Shown: positions 1-8,837, counted from the first letter of the stretch. The stretch: DNA of 64,000 bases from Flavihumibacter sp. ZG627 (GCF_000814325.1 NZ_JPHF01000003.1:1-64000); one strand, 5' to 3'. The notes: generated by a model not told the origin, from the sequence alone. Made by a program: numbers and translations.

Positions 1-108
1 GCAAAAGAAGCCATTGAATTGTATATTGAAGAATTGCAGGCAAGAGGGGAAGCCATTCCCGATGATAGCAATACTTTGGAATATTCTTTAACCCTTGAAA
101 CGGTATGA
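1..108 (+). CDS. hicB: HicB-like antitoxin, C-terminal fragment (cut by window edge)
   Basis: Only the last 35 codons are present; the gene begins before the window. The readable residues (EAIELYIEELQARGE, ending LTLETV) match the C-terminal part of HicB antitoxins, which have a partial RNase-H-like fold followed by a short tail and neutralise HicA by direct binding. The stop codon TGA at 106-108 overlaps the ATG of the next gene (ATGA), so the two are translationally coupled, as is usual for toxin-antitoxin pairs. The order antitoxin first, toxin second is one of the two known hic arrangements. The call rests on the fragment plus the clear HicA partner. Confidence 0.75.
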   Translation, partial: AKEAIELYIEELQARGEAIPDDSNTLEYSLTLETV

Positions 109-311
109 ACCTAAGCCCAAAGTATCTTATCAAAATTTTGGAACAACACGGCTTTATTTTCAAACGCTCCAAAGGTTCACACCACCTCTTTTACAACCCT
201 GTTACCAATAAAACAGTTATCGTGCCGGTACATGGTGGCAAGGATATGAAAAAAGGCACCTTCCTTGCTGTACTTAAACAAGCTGGCATTGATAAAAACA
301 ACTTAGACTAA
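105..311 (+). CDS. hicA: HicA-family toxin (mRNA interferase)
   Basis: 68 aa, the normal size for HicA, a double-stranded-RNA-binding-fold ribonuclease that cleaves mRNA when not bound by HicB. Visible family features are the N-terminal helix (LIKILEQHGF), the strand and loop with KGSHHLFY holding the conserved active-site histidine region, the basic strand with VPVHGGKDM, and a C-terminal helix (GTFLAVLKQAGI). The start overlaps the stop of the upstream hicB by the tetranucleotide ATGA. It is probably a chromosomal type II toxin-antitoxin module; regulation by the HicB partner is expected from the family, but the operator lies outside the window. Confidence 0.9.
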   Translation: MNLSPKYLIKILEQHGFIFKRSKGSHHLFYNPVTNKTVIVPVHGGKDMKKGTFLAVLKQAGIDKNNLD

Positions 312-682
312 AATTATTTTGTGCCAATTTGGACACTCATTTTTAGGTTTTTAATTCTCACTATATAAACCAAAACGCATTGGTCCGCGGAAATTAAGGA
401 AGCCTATTCTTCGATACACGTGAAATGAAGGTCAAAGGGCGCACCGGCGCATATGTTTCATAATGGTGCCCTGGTTTATAGTCATTGGTTTCATGCGTTG
501 TTTTACAAATTGATTTTAGGGTAAAGGTGGTGTTCGAAAAAGAAGATGTTTTTAGTGTTCCATATATGATGCAATAAAAGCTTTACTGACCTATTAATGT
601 ATCAATAAAAACACAGCCTCTTAAAAAAGGTAAAGTTGTTCCTACTTGCGATTTGTAAATAACGTTTGAGAATGGAAACCCA
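312..682. other. Non-coding spacer with a diverged repeat copy
   Basis: About 370 bp between hicA and the rmuC promoter without a convincing gene. Positions 532-660 resemble 4004-4138 over their whole length (shared CGAAAAAGAAG, ATATATGA, CAATAA, TATCAATA/GATCAATA and GAT-TGTAAAT blocks in the same order and strand), so this is one of two diverged copies of a roughly 130-bp intergenic sequence. A weak imperfect hairpin (AGGGCGCACC ... GGTGCCCT) lies near 437-475. Nothing else was recognised. Confidence 0.4.
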
Positions 683-718
683 ATTGCAAATAGGTTGCAT
701 TATCCCCGCGTATATTTA
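683..718 (+). promoter_or_regulatory. Direct-repeat operator and promoter-like box before rmuC
   Basis: 683-699 reads ATTGCAAATAGGTTGCA: two TTGCA half-sites in direct orientation, 11 bp apart. It is followed after 11 bp by TATATTTA (711-718), close to the Bacteroidota -7 box TAnnTTTG. The rmuC ATG lies 18 bp further on. The same arrangement occurs before the genes starting at 5552, 22296 and 34565 on the minus strand. Confidence 0.55.
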
Positions 719-736
719 GGTCTTAACTCATACACT

Positions 737-2260
737 ATGGATCTTCTTACGATTGTATTGGTCATCATCTGCGTGGTTGCTCTGGTGGCCATATTCCTGC
801 TGTACAATAAACAACAACAGGGCATCACCCAGAACGCATTACTCAACGAGCGCGGGCGGCAACTCAGCAGTGAAATGGATCAGCATAAGATCCAGCACGT
901 TGAATTGCTAAATGCTGCGAACACGGCGCGGGCGGAATTGGGCCGGGTGCAGATGGCGCATGGGATTGCAAATGGAGAGTTGGAGATGTTGCGACAGGAA
1001 AAGCTATCGCTTATTCAGCAGTTACAGGATAAGACAAGGGAATGGATTGAAGTGAATAAGATCAGTGTGCAATTGAAGGCGGAGCTCGATCAGCAATCTA
1101 CCTTGTATAGGGAACAGAAAACCGACCTCGAGCAATTGAGGGATAAGATGCATAAGGAGTTCAGCCTGCTGGCGCACGAGATCCTTTCGGAGAAGACGAA
1201 GAGCTTTAATGAAAGTCAGCAGAAAGAAATGAGTGTGATGCTGGAGCCGCTGAAAACAAACCTTAAAGATTTTAAGGAGCAGGTGGAGAAATCTTACAAA
1301 ACGGAAAGCGAGGAAAGGATATCGCTGCGGGCGCAGGTGAACCTGATGATGGAACTCAACAGCACGCTTGCTAAGGAAGCGCGATCGCTGGCGGTGGCGT
1401 TGAGCGGTAATACGAAAAAGCAGGGCGACTGGGGTGAGTGGATCCTCGAGACGATACTGGAATACAGCGGACTGCAAAAAGGCGTTCATTACGAGCTGCA
1501 GGCCTCGGCGCAGGATGAAGCGGGCGGGCGGATCAGGCCGGATGTGATCGTGAAGTATCCTGATGAGCGGGTGCTGATCATCGACTCAAAAGTATCGCTC
1601 TCGCATTACGACCAGTTATGCAGGGAAGAAGATCCCGATACACAGGTGCTGTTGTTGAAGAGCCTGCAGCAATCGCTTCGTAATCATATTGATGGACTTA
1701 GTGGAAAGAACTATCCGCAGTTCAAGGGCAGTCTGGATATGGTGATCATGTTCCTGCCGGTGGAAGCGGCTTATATCACGGCCTTGCAGGGCGATCCTGA
1801 CCTGCAGCATTATGCGTACCGGAAAAATGTTCTGATGGTGAGTCCGGCTAACCTGGTGGTGGCCATGAAACTTATCTATGATCTCTGGAAGAGAGATGGT
1901 ATGAGTAAGAATGCGGCGGCTATTGCTGAAAAGGCGGGAAAACTTTATGATAAGGTCGTGGGTTTTGTGGAGGACTTCCAGCGCATTGGAAAAGCTATAG
2001 ATGGATTGCAGTTGAATTATAATCAGGCGCATAATAAACTCACGAGTGGACGGGGAGCAGTACTGAAGCAGGCAGAGGATATGAGGAAGTTGGAGATTAA
2101 GAATAGTAAGAAGTTGCCGCCGGAGATGGTGAGTGAGGTGCTGGAAATGAATGAAGACGAGACGATAACTGAAGATGAGCAGATTGAGAGTGGGGTGAAA
2201 AGTACGGCGAGCGAAGTGGAGAAAATGGTGGCTATTGAAGAAAAGGTTGTGAATGAGTAA
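737..2260 (+). CDS. rmuC: DNA recombination protein RmuC family
   Basis: 507 aa from the ATG at 737. An in-frame ATG at 695 exists but lies inside the operator-like repeat, and the transmembrane segment begins directly at MDLLTIVLVIICVV. RmuC proteins are membrane-anchored, nuclease-like-fold proteins thought to limit inversions at short inverted repeats. Order of parts: N-terminal transmembrane helix (about residues 4-22), long coiled coil (about 30-190, rich in Glu/Gln/Lys heptads), then the RmuC domain with GDWGEWILETILEYSGL (near 230), RPDVIVKYPDERVLIIDSK (near 270; D...DSK resembles the endonuclease-like core) and the PVEAAYITAL segment. The tail of about 45 residues is very acidic and probably disordered. 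It stands alone, convergent with the next gene. Confidence 0.93.
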   Translation: MDLLTIVLVIICVVALVAIFLLYNKQQQGITQNALLNERGRQLSSEMDQHKIQHVELLNAANTARAELGRVQMAHGIANGELEMLRQEKLSLIQQLQDKTREWIEVNKISVQLKAELDQQSTLYREQKTDLEQLRDKMHKEFSLLAHEILSEKTKSFNESQQKEMSVMLEPLKTNLKDFKEQVEKSYKTESEERISLRAQVNLMMELNSTLAKEARSLAVALSGNTKKQGDWGEWILETILEYSGLQKGVHYELQASAQDEAGGRIRPDVIVKYPDERVLIIDSKVSLSHYDQLCREEDPDTQVLLLKSLQQSLRNHIDGLSGKNYPQFKGSLDMVIMFLPVEAAYITALQGDPDLQHYAYRKNVLMVSPANLVVAMKLIYDLWKRDGMSKNAAAIAEKAGKLYDKVVGFVEDFQRIGKAIDGLQLNYNQAHNKLTSGRGAVLKQAEDMRKLEIKNSKKLPPEMVSEVLEMNEDETITEDEQIESGVKSTASEVEKMVAIEEKVVNE

Positions 2261-2339
2261 CGATGGTTTCGCGGGTGTAGGAAAATATTACAAATCGAAA
2301 GTTGTGCTTTAAGTGGGGTATTAAAAAAGAAGGTAATCA

Positions 2340-3908
2340 TCAGGACGAAAGAGGATTATCGGGTAATTCGCTGAAGAAGTATTCCAGTTGATCCTGCAGG
2401 CTCATTGCCGATTTGCCGAGTTCCTGAATGTCCTCCTCCACCCAGTATTCACTCTCCACTATAAATGCCTCCATGGTGGACCCATAAAGTTTCGGATCAA
2501 GCCGGTCTTCTGCCCTTGCCTGTTCCAGCAGGGGTAGGAAACGGCTGTAGGCGTTAATGATGCCATATTCCAGGAGGGTTGCCAGCAGGTGCTCCGGATT
2601 TTCTTGCCTTGGTTGATTGAGCCAGTAAATAAGGGTGCGCTCCAGGATATCCAGGACTTCCGGTTTCTTCTGCGGTTCTTTGAGGGCCGTCAGGATAAGT
2701 GCCGTGGCGAGACTAACCGGGGCCCATTCGTGCCGGAAGGGTTCCCTTAAGGCAGTTTCCACCAGCGATAAGTGGTTGCGGCCTAATTTCCAGGCGAACA
2801 GAAAACAAAATTCATTGAGGTAATCGCCCAGCCAAAAATCAATGAAATCCGCCGGCTTGTGCAAGAAATCCAGCCAGTCGTGCAGGCTGTCGGGAGGGGT
2901 ATCGGAAACGGGTGGGGTATCGGTTTCCACTGCTACCATAACGGTGAAGCCCACCAAAACCAGGTCCGGAAAATAATCAGGTGCGATGGTTTCCTTGTAA
3001 TAGGCATGGTTGAAGTAGCTGTCGCGGATAGCCTGCCGGAGGTCCGCCAACAAGGAGGTTTTGGGCAGCTCCATTAATTGCAAAAGGAGAGGAATATCTG
3101 CCTTAACCATGGGCCGTAGCAGGATAGCGGTTTCGGGGTGACGGAAAGGCGGGCGGGGGTGATAGAGTGCGGCCATGCTTTTCTTTTGCAGCATTTCCTG
3201 GAGGTCGCGGGTTACGGAGGTGGCTTCATCCTGCTCCACCAGATCTTCCAGGAGTTCCCCGATCTCGGCATACAGTAAGGGGTCGTGCGGAACCTCTTCC
3301 AGTTTTGGCAGGATGGATAGAATCCGTTGATATGCCCCGTCATGATCCTGGTTGGCCAACATCCAATGCAGGGAAGCCAGTTCATACCGGAACCATTCCT
3401 GCAGATCCACCTGTTTCCGGTTGGGGAACTGTGCTTCAAAGGGCAGGTTGAGGTTGGCCATTAGTTCCAGTTCATCAAAACTATTGCTCTGGAGGCAGCC
3501 GGTAGCCAGGGTGTTCAGCACCAGGGGAGAATCCGGGAAACGTTTTCGCAGATCGGTGAGCAGATTCAGGAACAAGGCTTCTTTTCCCTGGTCGGCATAG
3601 ACCTTAGCCAGCAGGCAGGCAGGATCGGGGATGCCGGGGTACTGCACCATCAACTGTTTGACCTGGTGAATAACAGGCTGGTTGTTGCGGTAGTCCCTTT
3701 CGAGGTTCAGCAGTTCTTTGTACAGGCTGAAAGCGGGCCGGTGAGGCATATCGGTGTCGAAGAGGTCCGTAACAAGTTTCATTAGCGCAAGGTACGGCAG
3801 GAATAAATGCCAGTCGGATGCGGGGTCAGCTAAACTACTGCCGTCAAAGGTGGTGTTGGTGATCGACATCCAACATAATTTCACCCTGTGGCCAAGGGGC
3901 AATTGCAT
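2340..3908 (-). CDS. Uncharacterised TPR-like helical repeat protein
   Basis: 522 aa as read from the first ATG; the ATGs at residue 14 (MSITN) and residue 43 (MKLVTD) are alternatives. No enzyme motif is visible. Residues about 55-240 show degenerate helix-turn-helix repeats of tetratricopeptide type (for example DPACLLAKVYADQGKEA and DPLLYAEIGELLEDLVEQ). Residues about 260-480 are a second all-helical region with aromatic-rich segments (FIDFWLGDYLNEFCFLFAWK). There is no signal peptide or membrane segment, so it is probably a cytoplasmic scaffold. It is convergent with rmuC (79-bp gap) and has no obvious operon partner. Function unknown. Confidence 0.75.
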   Translation of the reverse strand: MQLPLGHRVKLCWMSITNTTFDGSSLADPASDWHLFLPYLALMKLVTDLFDTDMPHRPAFSLYKELLNLERDYRNNQPVIHQVKQLMVQYPGIPDPACLLAKVYADQGKEALFLNLLTDLRKRFPDSPLVLNTLATGCLQSNSFDELELMANLNLPFEAQFPNRKQVDLQEWFRYELASLHWMLANQDHDGAYQRILSILPKLEEVPHDPLLYAEIGELLEDLVEQDEATSVTRDLQEMLQKKSMAALYHPRPPFRHPETAILLRPMVKADIPLLLQLMELPKTSLLADLRQAIRDSYFNHAYYKETIAPDYFPDLVLVGFTVMVAVETDTPPVSDTPPDSLHDWLDFLHKPADFIDFWLGDYLNEFCFLFAWKLGRNHLSLVETALREPFRHEWAPVSLATALILTALKEPQKKPEVLDILERTLIYWLNQPRQENPEHLLATLLEYGIINAYSRFLPLLEQARAEDRLDPKLYGSTMEAFIVESEYWVEEDIQELGKSAMSLQDQLEYFFSELPDNPLSS

Positions 3909-4452
3909 AAAATATTTTGTCTAATTGCATCCAGAAAAGTCAACGGGTTTAAAAGAATTGAAGCGTGAAGGATTAATGAACAGAAAACTGCAAGTAGTAA
4001 AAGCGATTGGTCCGAAAAAGAAGGTTATTATATTGATCTATATATGAAACAATAAGTGCGCAAAATGTTCTAAATATGGATCAATATAAAACAGGGGCCT
4101 AAAAAGATATAGTAGCAATAATATTAACGATCTGTAAATTGAAGGCGGTGAAATTCAGTGATCTGTGATTACAAAGCACATCTCAAACATTTTCGAGGAG
4201 GGTGAACTGGCCGCAGAAAGCAATGTGCAAAATTTGCACACCCGGTAAGAAGATACCTTAATTCCTTTCACTAGTTATTAGTATTAAGCCAGGCAATTAA
4301 TTCATTCAATAGCCATTGAGAATACGAATTGTATGAGCCTGCAGTATGTCGGAAATTCCGACCTACTGCCGGAGATGGTAAAGAGTACATGAACACAGGC
4401 GGATAAAATATAATGCATGCTTTCATCAGAGATGGCGATTTGGAAGAGCCCG
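3909..4452. other. Non-coding spacer with second diverged repeat copy
   Basis: About 540 bp between the start of the TPR-like gene and the 3' end of the ADP-ribosylglycohydrolase gene. 4004-4138 is the counterpart of 532-660 (same strand, similar length, many scattered substitutions). The remainder is A+T-rich with no supported gene; short open frames here overlap the neighbouring gene in antisense and have no recognisable content. Confidence 0.4.
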
Positions 4453-5552
4453 CTATTTAAGTAAAGCATGAATCCTATCAGGCGCAACAATAGCTTCCAT
4501 CCATTCTTTATCGGGGCCGTGGGTGATTCCGGCCAGGGCGCCGGCGAGGGCGGCAACAGTATCGGTATCATCACCGAGATTGACGGCCTTTAATGTTATG
4601 CTGCGATAATCGGTTCCATTTAACCAGCTCCAGAGAACAGCCTCAAGGGTATGCACTACATAACCTCCCGAACGGATTTCCGAAATAGGGAGGGCGGTAA
4701 AATCTGTATGGAGAATTCTATCCAGGATGGAAGCCATACGTTCCGCGAATGCAGTGTCGGGAATTTCCGCAGCGGTTTTATCAGGCATTGGTGCAACGGT
4801 TGTATCAGACATTTCTGAGGCAGTTGAACCAGGAATTCCTGCAGTGGCTGTATCAGGCAATGCCTGAATGGTTGTATCAGACATTGCTACAGTAGTGATA
4901 GCGACATTGCCGGAGCAGCTGTACCAGGCATTGCCGCAATGATGGACGCAACTGTTTGCCGGGTGATGGCAAGAGCATCGGCGGCGGGGAGATCATTGCT
5001 AAGCTGATGGAGGAGTTCGGCATAGAAGTAGGAACAGAGATGCGGAAGCGCATGTGCATGGGTGATGGCGCCGGCTGCGGAGACCATAGCGAATCGGGCG
5101 GCTGAATCCCTGGCGGCATAAGCCGTTGAAAAAGCAAAAGGTAGTACCCGCATCAGGGTGCCATTCCCACAGGCTACCCTTTCTTCGGAAACACCAGAGG
5201 CTGTATGCGGAATGCCTGCCTGCAATTTCATAAGTGCGGCGCGGGTGGTGATGCCGATGTCGAAGACCTCGCCATGAGGGGTCATATAGGCATCGCGATA
5301 CCAGGCGAGGAATTTATTGGCGAGGGTTTCCATGCTGCCGCCCTCGCGGATGTTCTCGAGGGTGCAGAGCATCATGGAGCTGTCGTCGCTCCAGGTGCCG
5401 GGCGGCTGGCTGTGCGTACCGTAGCCCGTCATATCAGTGATGGGTGAGCGCTGCAGCTCAGCGCGACTGCAAAACTCAGCGGGAACGCCAAGGGCATCGC
5501 CGATGATGAAGCCCCAGACGGCGCGGGATAATTTAGCGGGTGAGGTGAACAT
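4453..5552 (-). pseudogene. ADP-ribosylglycohydrolase (DraG/ARH-like), frame broken in a tandem repeat
   Basis: Two adjacent open frames form one ADP-ribosylglycohydrolase. The upstream part (5552-4887, 221 aa) has the N-terminal hallmark AVWGFIIGDALGVPAEF and the metal-binding GTWSDDSSM. The downstream part (4884-4453, 143 aa) has the C-terminal hallmark VNLGDDTDTVAALAGALAG, which supplies the other Mg2+ ligands. The family removes ADP-ribose from proteins using a binuclear Mg site built from both ends, so neither half should be active alone. The break lies in a 24-bp tandem repeat (4741-4931), where one unit has 23 bp. Restoring one base would give a protein of about 365 aa, roughly 64 longer than usual because of the repeat. 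The downstream part starts with ATG just after the upstream stop, so re-initiation or programmed slippage cannot be excluded; a sequencing error is also possible. It is divergent from a WYL regulator and has a TTGCA operator upstream. Confidence 0.85.
4741..4931 (-). repeat. 24-bp in-gene tandem repeat, eight units, one unit lacking 1 bp
   Basis: Read on the minus strand, units start at 4931, 4907, 4884, 4860, 4836, 4812, 4788 and 4764. Unit 1 is ATGCCTGGTACAGCTGC plus 7 bases, and most others begin ATG[TC]CTGATA or ATTCC. They encode the octapeptides MPGTAAPA, MS?AITTVA, MSDTTIQA, LPDTATAG, IPGSTASE, MSDTTVAP, MPDKTAAE and IPDTAFAE. All units are 24 bp except unit 2 (4885-4907), which is 23 bp and shifts the frame into a TAG. 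The units differ at many positions, so the expansion is not recent. Confidence 0.85.
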
Positions 5553-5557
5553 GGGTG

Positions 5558-5593
5558 CAAAGAAAGCGGGTTCACTTGCAATCTATTTACAAT
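5558..5593 (-). promoter_or_regulatory. Direct-repeat operator between ADP-ribosylglycohydrolase and WYL genes
   Basis: Minus-strand reading of 5577-5593 gives ATTGTAAATAGATTGCA, two mismatches from the rmuC copy. It is followed after 11 bp by TTTCTTTG (5558-5565), a TAnnTTTG-like box very close to the start codon at 5552, so a leaderless message is possible. On the plus strand the same element overlaps the likely promoter of the WYL gene (TAACTTAG at 5594-5601), fitting control of both genes by the WYL protein. Confidence 0.5.
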
Positions 5594-5624
5594 TAACTTA
5601 GATGGGAAACAGATCGGAAAGAAT

Positions 5625-6614
5625 ATGCCGGCAAATAAAAGTGCTTTAGTAAGATATCATGTTATTGATGATTGCCTCCTGAATACGATGCGGCGCTACC
5701 CGGGACTGGGCGACCTGCGCAATAAGATTGCGGAGAAGCTGGGGCAATCGATCTCGGAGTCGATGGTCAACAAAGACCTGCGTGCCATGAAAGATATTTA
5801 TGGGGCGCCGATCCGTTTCAACAAAGAGCGTGGCGGTTATGAATATGCGCAGCCCGGGTTCAGTATCCGGGAGTTTCCCCTAACCCATGAAGAGATCGAG
5901 GCCATTGACCTGGCGCCGGCAATGCTGCAACAATTGAAGGGCACATCTTTATATGAACAGTTTCAGAAAGCGGTGGGCAAGATGATCGAGGGATATAGGA
6001 TCGGGAAGGTGATCGGCAAGGAAGAATCGGAGATCATACAAATGGAAACGGGGGCCTTATCGCCTGGAACGGAATGGCTGATGCAACTACTAAAAGCAAT
6101 CATGGAGAAACAGGCGGTTGCCATCGGATTCCAGTCGTACGGGGGACAGGAAAAGGAGCATATTTTTTCGCCTTACCTGTTGAAGGAGTATCGCAACCGC
6201 TGGTACCTGGTGGGATACTCTGAGCGGGCGGAATCGGTAATTGTGTTGGGACTGGACAGGATCAATAGAATAGATGGCCGCCGCGCTAAGTTTTACCAGG
6301 AGCCGGGATTTAATTCGGTTGATTATTTCCGTTATTCTTTCGGCATTACGCAGATGCATTACCAGGAGCCAGAAGAAGTGATCCTGGATTATTTGCCGGA
6401 GCAGGCGCCTTATGTGCTATCGCAGCCAATACATAGCTCGCAGGAGGTACTGGTGCATGATGCCGGCGGACTGCGCATAAGGATCAGGGTTTACCGATCG
6501 CACGAGTTGTTGCAATATATAATGGGGAACCTGGATAAGATCAAAGGGATCAGTCCCGCGGGTTTGAATGAGGATGTTAAAACAAGAGTTAGGGGCGCGT
6601 TGGAGCGCTTATAA
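5625..6614 (+). CDS. WYL-domain transcriptional regulator (helix-turn-helix, WYL, WCX)
   Basis: 329 aa. The N-terminal 80 residues form a winged helix (MRRYPGLGDLRNKIAEKLGQ; recognition-helix region ESMVNKDLRAMKDIYG). The WYL domain (about 145-230) contains VAIGFQSYGG, SPYLLKEYRNRWYLVGYS (the WYL signature) and LGLDRI. The C-terminal 90 residues are the WCX extension (ILDYLPEQAPYVLSQPIHSSQ). WYL proteins sense ligands such as nucleic acid and often control DNA-damage or defence genes. The gene is divergent from the ADP-ribosylglycohydrolase and shares with it an intergenic region holding a TTGCA-N6-TTGCA site, so it is the best candidate for the protein that binds that motif (inference). Confidence 0.9.
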   Translation: MPANKSALVRYHVIDDCLLNTMRRYPGLGDLRNKIAEKLGQSISESMVNKDLRAMKDIYGAPIRFNKERGGYEYAQPGFSIREFPLTHEEIEAIDLAPAMLQQLKGTSLYEQFQKAVGKMIEGYRIGKVIGKEESEIIQMETGALSPGTEWLMQLLKAIMEKQAVAIGFQSYGGQEKEHIFSPYLLKEYRNRWYLVGYSERAESVIVLGLDRINRIDGRRAKFYQEPGFNSVDYFRYSFGITQMHYQEPEEVILDYLPEQAPYVLSQPIHSSQEVLVHDAGGLRIRIRVYRSHELLQYIMGNLDKIKGISPAGLNEDVKTRVRGALERL

Positions 6615-6695
6615 CATTTGTAGCGAGGAACCAGAGCACTAGCAGACCACTTAGTGCGAAGTGGGAATTGAAGAATTGGGAGAGGGATCGTAATA

Positions 6696-6947
6696 ATGGA
6701 AAAAATACACCAATCAATAACAAAGAATAAACCCCAAAATATGACTATGAATAGCGAAAATCTTGTAATATATATTCGTGATGCAAAATTTTTTAATCTT
6801 CGTCAATTAGAACTTGCAGCTGGAATTCCACCAAGTACATTATCAAAAGCTATAAGTGGCGCCAGGCTATTGCCAGATAATGCAGCACGAAAGGTACTTC
6901 ATGTTTTTAAGGTTTGTGGTGTCACACCTTCACCACCCACTTCATAA
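6696..6947 (+). CDS. Small helix-turn-helix DNA-binding protein
   Basis: 83 aa from the ATG at 6696; ATGs at 6741 and 6747 would give 66-68 aa. The core (NLRQLELAAGIPPSTLSKAISGARLLP) is a Cro/XRE-like helix-turn-helix: a helix, the turn AGIP, then the recognition helix STLSKAIS. There is little outside the DNA-binding fold, so it probably acts as a simple repressor or is a remnant of one. It stands at the left edge of the A+T-rich defence island and shares its base composition, which suggests it belongs to the acquired segment. Confidence 0.7.
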   Translation: MEKIHQSITKNKPQNMTMNSENLVIYIRDAKFFNLRQLELAAGIPPSTLSKAISGARLLPDNAARKVLHVFKVCGVTPSPPTS

Positions 6948-7086
6948 TTTCTTATTTATTCTCTCGCTTAAGAATTTCAGAAATGTTGTATATAATTAAA
7001 GGATATTAGCCAACCTTCAAACTTCTTATTATGAATCCAACATTGCAACCACCTGAGTTATCGCGCCATTATAAAAGCCTTTGCAT

Positions 7087-7344
7087 TTATGTGCCTTTGT
7101 AAGAGGAATGGCGATTCTTTTTGAATTCAATTCTGAAAATGGTTACTTGGAACGCATTTTTGATACATTTAAAAATATCTACCTCAAAATAGTCACTGCT
7201 CTGAAACAGTTCTTTAATTGGTATTTGTCCAACCCTTGTTGTGAAATAACCACTGCGTCGGGCTTCATTTCCTAAGCCCTGTCGAGATAATTCATTTTTT
7301 CGAGGGAGACCTTTCTTTTTCAAGAAGTTGTCAAATAATCCCAT
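7087..7344 (-). CDS. Possible small hypothetical protein
   Basis: 85 aa starting MGLFDNFLKKKGLPRK, a start typical of small Bacteroidota proteins, with an A-rich stretch directly before the ATG. The frame remains open upstream to 7503 but that part is low-complexity and basic. No domain was recognised. It lies between the small HTH gene and the PD-(D/E)XK nuclease gene. The remainder of 6948-7574 shows no other gene. It may equally be a decayed gene fragment. Confidence 0.3.
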   Translation of the reverse strand: MGLFDNFLKKKGLPRKNELSRQGLGNEARRSGYFTTRVGQIPIKELFQSSDYFEVDIFKCIKNAFQVTIFRIEFKKNRHSSYKGT

Positions 7345-7574
7345 TTTATTTTTGTCTATGTTCTGCCTACTCTGGTCAGTTTTCAGCTGCCCCTTTTTTG
7401 AAGTCGTCTTTTTAGAATGACGGTTAACGTTTTGGGTATTACCGAAGATGGGGATTTTTAGCATTAAGGTTAAATCGACGAACGGAAGTTCATCCTTGCT
7501 CAAATGTCCAATCGAAGCCGTTCACACCCGCATTTTGTATTACTTTGTTATGGACTGGGTTTCTATGTCCACTA

Positions 7575-8837
7575 CTAATTTGTTTCGTACTCAAGTCCTG
7601 GAAATTTGGCAGTGAACTTATTTATGAGTTTGTGGATATTTCCAATCCCCCAATTTCTTGCCACATAAAATTCTTCACCGTTAAAAATCAGTTCGGGTGC
7701 GTCATTCGATTTATATTTTCTGTATTTGATTTCTGTTTCAGTAAAGTCTTCTTTCTTTTTCAATAGCAGAAAGCTACAACTTTTATCTTCTTTAAGATAA
7801 TTGATAATGTTGTCGTCAATTAAACCTTTTGAACTTAACAAGTTTATTGTTTGAAGTCCAATATCTGATTTTTTAAAGTTTTGTTTAAATACAATACCCT
7901 TATATTTAATGTTATATGTGCTTCTGTCTTTTTCAGAAGATAAACTGTCAAGTGCTTCACGTATGCTGTCTCTTGTGTCTTTCTCTTGTTCTGGGTCAGA
8001 ACTGATTGCATAAAGTGATGCTAAAATTAATTTTTGGTTTTTCTCCCAAAAACTTGACAGTAGTTTTCTTTCTTCGTTTCCAAGTGCCATAATTAATTCT
8101 TGTTTATGTCCGTCCGCTTCTTCGTCTATTGAAGGTTGGCTTAAAGATTTTAAATATTCCGTTAGTATATTATGTGTTCGTGTGGAAATGTTTTGATTTA
8201 AAGCAGGCTCAATTAAGTAATCAACAATTGATTGATAGTTAATTTGAATGAACGATTTACAGCTGCATTCAGGTTCAGTTAATTCTATGAGTTCAAGTGT
8301 AGATATTGGTGTTAAATAAACATAGATTACAATATTGTCATCATTTTCTGTTGGGCTAAAGAAATTAAAGTAGCTATTAGTTTGATCATTATTTTCTCTA
8401 CTTTCAACTTTATTTTCAATTACTAACTTGATGTTCTTTGTTTTTCCTGCGATTAAAAGTGTCAATTCGATGTAAATATCAAGCCTACCAACATTTTTAA
8501 TTGCATATTCAGACTTGATGAATAGTCTTTCAATTAAATAGTCTTCTGTTACAAATGAATTAAATAGGTCGCTATGCTTACTTTTTAGTTTGTCATTACT
8601 GAATTTTAGAATGATGTCTAAAAACTTTTTGATTGGAAATTCGCCTAAGTTGTGACTTTCCAAATTGCCAAGTAGCCAAGCAAGAAAGCCACTATGACTT
8701 ACTTCTCGTCTGCTTACTCCCAATATTTCTGAAAATGATTTTGAATAATAAAAGTTCTCCAACTTTTGAAAGTCGGGGTCGTTTTTAAATTTTATTATCT
8801 CATCTCTGATTTGGTCTATGGTGAAATTATCTGTCAT
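7575..8837 (-). CDS. PD-(D/E)XK nuclease superfamily protein (PDDEXK_4-like)
   Basis: 420 aa. The N-terminal part carries the family pattern REVSHSGFLAWLL followed by a helical segment. The catalytic core is GRLDIYIE (Asp120) and LVIENKVES (Glu141, Lys143), the D-ExK arrangement of restriction-type nucleases, with the conserved polar stretch NDQTNSYFNFFS after it. The C-terminal half has no recognised domain. Such proteins occur often in defence islands as stand-alone nucleases. It is the last gene of the minus-strand run hsdM-hsdS-hsdR-SIR2-HerA, separated from HerA by 289 bp that hold an inverted-repeat element. It may be an extra effector of SIR2-HerA or an independent cassette. Confidence 0.8.
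   Translation of the reverse strand: MTDNFTIDQIRDEIIKFKNDPDFQKLENFYYSKSFSEILGVSRREVSHSGFLAWLLGNLESHNLGEFPIKKFLDIILKFSNDKLKSKHSDLFNSFVTEDYLIERLFIKSEYAIKNVGRLDIYIELTLLIAGKTKNIKLVIENKVESRENNDQTNSYFNFFSPTENDDNIVIYVYLTPISTLELIELTEPECSCKSFIQINYQSIVDYLIEPALNQNISTRTHNILTEYLKSLSQPSIDEEADGHKQELIMALGNEERKLLSSFWEKNQKLILASLYAISSDPEQEKDTRDSIREALDSLSSEKDRSTYNIKYKGIVFKQNFKKSDIGLQTINLLSSKGLIDDNIINYLKEDKSCSFLLLKKKEDFTETEIKYRKYKSNDAPELIFNGEEFYVARNWGIGNIHKLINKFTAKFPGLEYETN

Noticed and set aside
4741-4931. Possible CRISPR array because of regular spacing
   Set aside because: Units are contiguous 24-bp coding repeats without spacers and lie in frame inside an enzyme gene.
6620-7000. tRNA or att site at the left edge of the defence island
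   Set aside because: No tRNA-like sequence and no matching direct repeat near 19250-19400 could be found by eye.
7345-7503. N-terminal extension of the small gene at 7087-7344
   Set aside because: Low-complexity basic sequence; the MGLFDNF start is more natural.
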